Part shown: piece by piece, positions 26,691 to 31,988 of the stretch
Layout of the letters: every line of letters starts with the position of its first letter
Position numbering within the stretch: the stretch's first letter is position 1
Origin: Bordetella parapertussis
Lineage (GTDB): Bacteria; Pseudomonadota; Gammaproteobacteria; Burkholderiales; Burkholderiaceae_B
Reading direction: 5' to 3'
Assembly: GCA_945903445.1 (NCBI GenBank)
Contig: CAMDNZ010000037.1
Span: 1 to 31,988 of the forward strand
Length of the DNA stretch: 31,988 nucleotides
Translations under genes and position numbers: made by a program
The notes under the pieces: model-generated
What the model was told of the DNA's origin: nothing
Database searches by the model: none
Seen by the model: the letters and a program-made list of their open reading frames with translations, nothing else

Positions 26691-27458
26691 ATGTCGGAGC
26701 GCGTTACCACCACCGTCGAAGATGGCGTCCTGGTCATTACTCTGAATCGTCCCGAAGCGCGCAACGCGATCAACCTGGAAACCGCCGAGGTGTTGGCCGC
26801 CGCGCTGGACCGGCTGAACGACGACGACAGCCTGCGCTTAGGGGTATTGACGGGTGCGGGTGGCACGTTTTGCTCCGGCATGGATCTGAAAGCCTTTGCC
26901 GCCACAGGCCAACGCCCTTATGTGGGCGACCGGGGTTTCGGCGGCCTGTGCGCCGCGCCTCCCGCCAAGCCCTTGATCGCGGCGGTCGAAGGTTTTGCCG
27001 TGGCCGGGGGCTGCGAACTGGCGCTGGCCTGCGACATGATCGTGGCCGCCGACAACGCACATTTCGGTCTGCCCGAGGTCAAGCGTGGCCTGGTACCCGG
27101 CTCGGGCGGCATGCTGCGTCTGCCCCGCCACATTCCCTATCACATCGCCATGGAATGGGTGCTGACGGGCGATGCCGTCACTGCTCAGCGTGCCTATGAG
27201 GTTGGTCTAGTCAATCGTTTGGTGTCGCCCGGTCAGGCTCTGGAAGGCGCGCTGGCGCTGGCCCGTTCGGTGGCGGCCAATGGCCCGATGGCGGTACGTA
27301 TCGCCAAGCAGGTGGTAACGCAGTCGGGCGACTGGTCGGTCGGCGAGATGTTCGACCGCCAGCGGCCAATGATCGCACCGGTATTCGAATCCGTCGATGC
27401 GCGCGAAGGCGCACGCGCATTTGCCGAAAAACGTGCCCCTGTCTGGCAGGGTCGTTAA
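26691..27458 (+). CDS. crotonase-family enoyl-CoA hydratase
   Basis: 255 aa from the ATG at 26691, with AAGGAG five bases upstream. Crotonase fold: oxyanion-hole segments GAGGTFCSGMDLKAF and AVAGGCELALACD. Both glutamates aligned with E144 and E164 of rat enoyl-CoA hydratase are kept (GGCE and LPEVKRGL), so hydratase activity is plausible. The family also includes isomerases, thioesterases and others, and the true substrate cannot be told. It lies 38 bases upstream of the fumarase gene on the same strand. Confidence 0.9.
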   Translation: MSERVTTTVEDGVLVITLNRPEARNAINLETAEVLAAALDRLNDDDSLRLGVLTGAGGTFCSGMDLKAFAATGQRPYVGDRGFGGLCAAPPAKPLIAAVEGFAVAGGCELALACDMIVAADNAHFGLPEVKRGLVPGSGGMLRLPRHIPYHIAMEWVLTGDAVTAQRAYEVGLVNRLVSPGQALEGALALARSVAANGPMAVRIAKQVVTQSGDWSVGEMFDRQRPMIAPVFESVDAREGARAFAEKRAPVWQGR

Positions 27459-27496
27459 AGCGTCAATTCTTCTCACTCCTCAATCGTGTTCTCACC

Positions 27497-29020
27497 ATGA
27501 CCGTCACTATTCGCGAAGAAGACTTCATCCAGTCGATTGCCGATGGCATTCAGTTCATCAGCTACTACCACCCCGTCGATTACATCCGCCATCTGGCGCG
27601 CGCCTACGAGCGTGAGGAAAGCCCCGCCGCACGCGATGCGATGGCGCAAATCCTCACCAACTCGCGCATGTGTGCCGAAGGCAAGCGTCCGCTTTGCCAG
27701 GACACCGGCATCGTCAACGTGTTCCTGAAAGTGGGCATGGACGTGCGATTCGAGTCCTGTAGAAGCTTGCAGGCGCTGTGCGACGAAGGCGTTCGGCGCG
27801 GTTACCTGAATAGTGACAACCCGCTGCGGGCCTCGGTGTTGGACGATCCACTGTTTGCCCGCAAGAACACGCGCGACAACACGCCCTGTATCGTCAACGT
27901 CGAATTGGTGCCCGGCAGCTCCGTCGACGTTCAACTGGCGGCCAAGGGCGGCGGCTCGGAAAACAAATCGAAGTTCGTCATGCTCAATCCCAGCGACTCC
28001 CTGGTCGATTGGGTACTGAAAACCGTGCCCACCATGGGCGCGGGTTGGTGTCCGCCGGGGATGTTGGGCATTGGCGTGGGCGGCACGGCCGAGAAAGCCA
28101 TGTTGATGGCCAAGCAATCCTTGATGGACGACATCGACATGTACGAGCTGTTGGCTCGTGGTCCGCAAAACAAGCTGGAAGAACTGCGCATCGAGCTGTA
28201 CGAGAAGGTCAACGCGCTGGGCATCGGCGCACAGGGCCTGGGCGGCCTGACCACCGTGCTGGACGTGAAGATCCATACCTTTCCCACCCATGCAGCCTCC
28301 AAACCGGTGGCGATGATCCCGAATTGCGCGGCCACCCGCCACGCGCACTTCGTGCTGGACGGTTCCGGTCCTGCGGTCATCGAGCCGCCGTCCTTGTCGG
28401 AGTGGCCGGAAGTGCATTGGGCTCCCGACTACAACAGGTCGGAGCAGGTCAATCTGGACAGGCTTACGCGCGAGCAAGTGCAAAGCTGGAAGCCGGGCCA
28501 GACCTTGCTGCTATCGGGCAAGATGCTGACGGGCCGCGATGCGGCACACAAGCGCATTCAGGACATGCTGGCCAAGGGCGAATCGCTGCCTGTGGATTTC
28601 GCCAACCGAGTGATCTATTACGTCGGTCCGGTCGATCCGGTGCGCGACGAAGTGGTGGGGCCGGCCGGTCCGACCACGGCCACCCGCATGGATAAGTTCA
28701 CCGACATGATGCTGGCTCAAACTGGCCTGATCGCGATGATCGGCAAGTCCGAGCGTGGCCCGGTCGCTATCGAAGCGATCCGCAGGCACGGCTCGGCTTA
28801 CTTGATGGCGGTGGGTGGGGCGGCTTATTTGGTGTCTAAGGCGATTCGCACGGCCAAGGTCGTCGGGTTCGAAGATCTCGGCATGGAAGCGATCTACGAA
28901 TTCGACGTGAAGGATATGCCGGTGACGGTGGCCGTCGATGCGAAAGGAACATCGGTACACAACACCGGGCCCGCCGAATGGCAGGCTCGGATTGGCAAGA
29001 TTCCCGTTGCCGTCGCCTGA
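27497..29020 (+). CDS. fumA: class I (iron-sulfur) fumarate hydratase
   Basis: 507 aa single-chain class I fumarase with fused alpha and beta parts. The alpha part shows RPLCQDTGIVNVFLKVG and AGWCPPGMLGIGVGGTAEKAM, the beta part LSGKMLTGRDAAHKR and YYVGPVDPVRDEVVGPAGPTTATRMDKF. Conserved cysteines (LCQDTG, NCAATRH) suit the [4Fe-4S] cluster. It hydrates fumarate to malate in the citric acid cycle. No Shine-Dalgarno is visible before the ATG at 27497. The subtype (FumA or FumB in E. coli terms) is not resolvable. Confidence 0.93.
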   Translation: MTVTIREEDFIQSIADGIQFISYYHPVDYIRHLARAYEREESPAARDAMAQILTNSRMCAEGKRPLCQDTGIVNVFLKVGMDVRFESCRSLQALCDEGVRRGYLNSDNPLRASVLDDPLFARKNTRDNTPCIVNVELVPGSSVDVQLAAKGGGSENKSKFVMLNPSDSLVDWVLKTVPTMGAGWCPPGMLGIGVGGTAEKAMLMAKQSLMDDIDMYELLARGPQNKLEELRIELYEKVNALGIGAQGLGGLTTVLDVKIHTFPTHAASKPVAMIPNCAATRHAHFVLDGSGPAVIEPPSLSEWPEVHWAPDYNRSEQVNLDRLTREQVQSWKPGQTLLLSGKMLTGRDAAHKRIQDMLAKGESLPVDFANRVIYYVGPVDPVRDEVVGPAGPTTATRMDKFTDMMLAQTGLIAMIGKSERGPVAIEAIRRHGSAYLMAVGGAAYLVSKAIRTAKVVGFEDLGMEAIYEFDVKDMPVTVAVDAKGTSVHNTGPAEWQARIGKIPVAVA

Positions 29021-29066
29021 TGGGTTGAAAGTTTAAGGGCCGTCCGGCAAACGGGGTCGAGCCCGG

Positions 29067-29086
29067 GCCAGCGTCCGGATGCTGGC
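29067..29086. terminator. hairpin between fumarase and the glycine-zipper gene
   Basis: GCCAGC and GCTGGC form a perfect 6-bp stem with an eight-base loop, between two convergent genes. Few T residues follow on either strand, so it is only a candidate bidirectional terminator. Confidence 0.3.
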
Positions 29087-29102
29087 TTGAACTTTGTCTG
29101 GA

Positions 29103-29444
29103 TCAGTGGCGATGGCGGTGATGGTGTTTCCCACCATGGTGGCTTTTGTGACCGTGCTTGTGCCACGATGCACGGCGATAGTCGTCATGGCGATTGCCTC
29201 GACGATCCCAGCGACGGCGATCGTCGTCATCGTCGGTAATGACATGACCCAGCACCCCGCCCGCCGCAGCGCCGCCCAATGTGGCCCACGCGTCGCCGTC
29301 CGATAGCAGCGCACCGGCTACGCCGCCGAGACCGGCGCCGATCACTGTGTTGCGTGTTTTATCGTCTGCGGCAGCCGGGGCATCCAGCCCCATAGCGAGC
29401 GTACCGGCGAGCATTACCGCAGAGATTTTTTTAGTCCAACTCAT
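29103..29444 (-). CDS. small exported glycine-zipper protein with histidine-rich tail
   Basis: 113 aa from the ATG at 29444, preceded by AGGAG. A signal peptide (about residues 1-25, PAAA-D) is followed by a glycine-zipper segment VIGAGLGGVAGALL ... LGGAAAGGVLGHV of the kind that packs in outer-membrane-associated lipoproteins and pore-forming proteins. The tail is D/R-rich and then almost pure H/K/G/R (about the last 20 residues, 10 of them histidine), which could bind metal. No lipobox is present. Function unknown. Convergent with fumarase. Confidence 0.8.
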   Translation of the reverse strand: MSWTKKISAVMLAGTLAMGLDAPAAADDKTRNTVIGAGLGGVAGALLSDGDAWATLGGAAAGGVLGHVITDDDDDRRRWDRRGNRHDDYRRASWHKHGHKSHHGGKHHHRHRH

Positions 29445-29628
29445 CGTTTTCTCCTGTAACGTCCGCATGAGCACGACGTGAGAAGAAAAGTATCACCCTA
29501 GCAATGTGTCAGTCGCTGCGCTTGAGCAACGCGATGTATAAGCTATTTCAGGTGCTTTCGACACCAACCCAAATACTTCAGTCGGTTTCGATTTCCGTGC
29601 CGGGCGGACGTTGCCACCCGTGGACACC
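29445..29628. other. intergenic stretch without a gene
   Basis: This is the space between two minus-strand genes, upstream of the glycine-zipper gene and downstream of the CoA-transferase gene. It should hold the promoter of the former. No tRNA, hairpin with T-run or ORF of interest was seen. Confidence 0.4.
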
Positions 29629-30873
29629 TCAGCACACCGAGGCCCGCGCCCCGGGGGGCTGTAATGCTGCGATTTCTGCCTCGTTCAGACCCAGCACCTC
29701 ACGCAATACCTCGATAGTGTGTTGACCCAGTAGCGGAGGCGGTCGGTCGTATTGCACCGGCGTATCGGAGAAGCGCAAGGGGCTGGCAGTGACCGGCACC
29801 GTGCCTGCGGTCGGGTGTGCAATATTCTGACGCAATCCGCGCGAGATAACCTGCGGGTTTTCGAACACCTGACCGATGTCGTTGATGGGGCCGCCCGGCA
29901 CGCCCGCAGCTTCCATTTTCTCCAGCCAATCGTCACGCTTGCCCGCCGCCATCAATTCGGTCAAGCGAGCGATCAGGGTGCCGCGATTGCGAATGCGGCC
30001 GCTGTTGGTGGCGTAGCGCTCGTCATCGGCCAGTTCCGGCGCACCGATCACTCGGGCGTAGGCGCGAAATTGCGAATCGTTGCCCACCGCGACGATCAAG
30101 TGACCATCGGCGCATGCGAACACCTGATACGGCACCACGTTCTGATGCGCGTTGCCCGCTCGTTGCGGCGCTTTTCCCGAAGCGAAAAAATTCGAGTTCT
30201 GGTTCGAGACCAAGGCTACATGACAATCGAGTAGCGCGATGTCCAGGTGCTGGCCCAAGCCGCTGCGCTGGCGTTCGAGCACCGCCGCCAGCACCGCCAC
30301 CGAAGCATACATGCCGGTGACGATGTCGGTGACTGCCACGCCGGCTTTCTGCGGCCCGCCGCCGGGCAGGTCGTCGCGTTCGCCGGTCACGCTCATCAAG
30401 CCACCCATGCCTTGAATCATGAAGTCGTAGCCTGGACGCTTGGCATAAGGGCCGTCCTGGCCAAAACCGGTGATGGAGCAGTAAATCAAGCGGGGATTGA
30501 TGGCTTTTAAACTGCCGTAGTCGAGGCCGTATTTGGCCAAGCCGCCAACCTTGAAATTCTCGACCAGGATGTCGCTGGCGGCCGCCAACTTGCGAATGAT
30601 GGCGGCACCCGATTCGGTGGCAATATCCAAAGTGATCGAACGCTTGTTGCGGTTGGCGCTGGTGTAATAGGCCGCTTCGGTCGTGTCGTGACCGTCGGCG
30701 TCCTTGATGAAGGGTGGGCCCCAGCCGCGCGTGTCGTCGCCTGCGCCGGGTCGTTCGACCTTGATGACGTCGGCACCTAAATCCGCCAGGTTCTGGGTAC
30801 ACCACGGACCGGCCAGAATACGGCTTAAGTCCAATACTCGAATACCGCTTAAGGGTGCTGCGCGTTCAGTCAT
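29629..30873 (-). CDS. CaiB/BaiF class III CoA-transferase
   Basis: 414 aa from the ATG at 30873, which overlaps the stop of the MaoC gene (ATGA); the frame is open to 30978 but the family begins PLSGIRVLDLSRILAGPWCTQ as here. Other markers: DLGADVIKVERP near the N-terminus, SANRNKRSITLD, RPGYDFMIQGMGG, and the catalytic aspartate in IALLDCHVA. These enzymes move CoA between carboxylic acids. With the MaoC hydratase they suggest breakdown of a branched or unusual dicarboxylic acid, but the substrate is not known. Confidence 0.9.
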   Translation of the reverse strand: MTERAAPLSGIRVLDLSRILAGPWCTQNLADLGADVIKVERPGAGDDTRGWGPPFIKDADGHDTTEAAYYTSANRNKRSITLDIATESGAAIIRKLAAASDILVENFKVGGLAKYGLDYGSLKAINPRLIYCSITGFGQDGPYAKRPGYDFMIQGMGGLMSVTGERDDLPGGGPQKAGVAVTDIVTGMYASVAVLAAVLERQRSGLGQHLDIALLDCHVALVSNQNSNFFASGKAPQRAGNAHQNVVPYQVFACADGHLIVAVGNDSQFRAYARVIGAPELADDERYATNSGRIRNRGTLIARLTELMAAGKRDDWLEKMEAAGVPGGPINDIGQVFENPQVISRGLRQNIAHPTAGTVPVTASPLRFSDTPVQYDRPPPLLGQHTIEVLREVLGLNEAEIAALQPPGARASVC

Positions 30874-31745
30874 GCATGGCCTTCTTTGAATGTGGCTGTA
30901 CCGTGGCTCAGGACCACCTTGTTGTCGCGTTCCGCGATACGCGCCAGAAAGCGCACGCGGCCCTGACCGTCGCGCCACGTGTCGACAGTCAGTGTCTCCC
31001 CCGGATAGACCGGTGAAGAGAATCGTACATCGAGACTCGTCAGGCGGTCACCATCGCCCGCGCAGTACTGCTCGACGATGGCGCGCGCCGCCACCGCATA
31101 CGTACACAGGCCGTGCAGAATCGGACGGGGAAATCCGGCCTTGCGGGCGACCTCGGGATCGGCATGCAAAGGGTTGTCGTCGGCGCACAGGCGGTAGATC
31201 AGTGCGGCGCGCTCGGAAATCGGCAGATCGGTGCTGGCTTGCGGAGCGCCGGCCGGTGTGGCGGTCAGTGCTTCGGGCGCGGCGTCGCCCTCGCCAAAAC
31301 CGCCATCGCCTCGGCAGAAGGTCGATTGCGAAAGCGTAGCCAACAACGTACCGTGCTCGTCATGCAGCGTGCGTTCGGTGATGACGATCGCGCCTTTATC
31401 GGCGCCTTTGTCGACCACGTGAGTCACACGGGTTTGACCGACTACCGTACCCGATCGCGCCAGAGGGGCATGAATCCGCATGCGTTGTTCGCCATGAACC
31501 AGGCGCACCCAATCGACGCCGGTGCGTGGGTCGCGGATCCAGAAACCGGGATACCCCAGCACCACGCTTTGCGTCGGGAAAGACCGCAGGTCTTGCTGCT
31601 CGTACAGATAGCGCAAGTGATCGGGCGAGAGCGGGTCGTGACCGAAACCGATACCCAAGGCATACAGAATGGTGTCGCGGTCGGTATAGGTCTGGCGCAC
31701 TTCGGGGAAGTGCCAGTGCTTCAAGGCTTGGTAGTCGATCGCCAT
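30870..31745 (-). CDS. MaoC-type (R)-specific enoyl-CoA hydratase-like protein
   Basis: 291 aa from the ATG at 31745, with GGAG eleven bases upstream. Double hot-dog protein: the N-terminal half is a FAS1-like dehydratase domain, the C-terminal half holds the hydratase-2 motif YRLCADDNPLHADPEVARKAGF with the catalytic D and H, followed by PILHGLCTY. This architecture is shared with the hydratase part of peroxisomal multifunctional enzyme type 2. It overlaps the CoA-transferase gene and follows an unrecognised gene end at 31758. Confidence 0.9.
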   Translation of the reverse strand: MAIDYQALKHWHFPEVRQTYTDRDTILYALGIGFGHDPLSPDHLRYLYEQQDLRSFPTQSVVLGYPGFWIRDPRTGVDWVRLVHGEQRMRIHAPLARSGTVVGQTRVTHVVDKGADKGAIVITERTLHDEHGTLLATLSQSTFCRGDGGFGEGDAAPEALTATPAGAPQASTDLPISERAALIYRLCADDNPLHADPEVARKAGFPRPILHGLCTYAVAARAIVEQYCAGDGDRLTSLDVRFSSPVYPGETLTVDTWRDGQGRVRFLARIAERDNKVVLSHGTATFKEGHA

Positions 31746-31757
31746 GGTCGTCGCTCC

Positions 31758-31882
31758 TCAGATGGGATCCCAGTCGATCACGTCCGGCGAACGATCCAGC
31801 GGATAGAAGTGCTTGCGCATGGCGGGGATGGCAATTTCGCCGACGGTCTCGGGCGTCCAGCCTTCGCTCAGGTGTCCTAGCC
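31758..31882 (-). pseudogene. C-terminal fragment of an unrecognised gene, probably interrupted
   Basis: The frame ending in the TGA at 31760-31758 encodes SWLGHLSEGWTPETVGEIAIP followed by about 20 more residues ending in IDWDPI. It lies 12 bases upstream of the MaoC gene, whose ribosome site overlaps its end, so it was the previous gene of that operon. Up to about 31882 the composition is like the neighbours; beyond that the frame stays open only to a TAA at 31961-31959, in AT-rich sequence without a sensible start. I did not recognise the family. The upstream part seems to have been replaced. Confidence 0.5.
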
Positions 31883-31988
31883 ACGATTTAATCTGACAGT
31901 ACAACTCTATTAAGCGCCTAAAGAAGGAGACGGTGTCGGCATTGTCCGATTCAACTGTTTATCGAGAGCGAGTTGTTTTGACTCCTGG
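31883..31988. mobile_element. possible end of a mobile element at the window edge
   Basis: Composition changes abruptly after a CTAG at 31877-31880, exactly where the minus-strand gene fragment loses its family-like sequence. CTAG-containing targets are known for IS481-family elements of Bordetella, but the terminal bases here were not matched to any named element and the rest is outside the window. Confidence 0.25.
31933..31988 (+). CDS. possible start of a new gene, cut by the window edge
   Basis: AAGGAG at 31924-31929 is followed by a GTG at 31933 (a TTG at 31942 is in the same frame) and an open frame to the last base, reading SALSDSTVYRERVVLTPG after the start. The spacing to GTG is short (3 bases). 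If the stretch from 31883 is a mobile element, this may be its transposase gene. No family can be named from 18 residues. Confidence 0.3.
   Translation, partial: MSALSDSTVYRERVVLTP

Overview
The window reads as chromosome of a betaproteobacterium, most likely Burkholderiales and probably Alcaligenaceae. The grounds are a Bug-family (tripartite tricarboxylate) binding protein, the amgK-murU / lptD-surA divergon, a CaiB-type CoA-transferase beside a MaoC-type hydratase, two-subunit glycyl-tRNA synthetase, and generally GC-rich coding sequence. No rRNA, tRNA, CRISPR array or complete insertion sequence was found.

Layout, left to right. (1) 1-2103: an exported methyltransferase-like protein, an NlpA/MetQ-type binding protein and a divergent Fur-family regulator. 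(2) 2104-5370: an accessory stretch. It begins with the remains of a heme-copper oxidase locus (CopD/HemJ-like, DUF2231 and coxB fragments). A diverged copy of the 3' end of the gene at 5370-6071 follows, then an AT-rich gene for an unrecognised exported protein with an HHVIP motif. (3) 5370-8054, minus strand: a membrane-anchored coiled-coil protein, then the MurNAc recycling pair amgK-murU. (4) 8164-12961, plus strand: lptD-surA-rsmA, for outer-membrane assembly and 16S rRNA dimethylation. (5) 13106-16059: an SpmA-SpmB type membrane protein, a Bug receptor and a peptide deformylase. (6) 16232-20860: the oxidative Entner-Doudoroff genes zwf-pgl-edd (no eda here), then gloA. (7) 21019-26514, minus strand: a tight run glyQ-glyS-gmhB-plsC-ygjP-like. 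(8) 26691-29020, plus strand: a crotonase and class I fumarase. (9) 29103-31988: a glycine-zipper protein with a His-rich tail, a CoA-transferase and MaoC hydratase pair, a C-terminal fragment of an unrecognised gene, and a composition change at the right edge that may be the end of a mobile element.

How the genes work together: much of the window serves the envelope. AmgK and MurU return MurNAc to UDP-MurNAc. LptD and SurA build the outer membrane, GmhB makes the LPS heptose precursor and PlsC makes phosphatidic acid. Zwf, Pgl and Edd take glucose-6-phosphate to KDPG with NADPH production.

The most unusual parts are the Fur paralogue that has lost two of its three metal sites, the oxidase gene graveyard in which the DUF2231 relic's stop codons fall where tryptophan is expected, and the AT-rich exported HHVIP protein lying between two direct copies of a neighbouring gene's 3' end.
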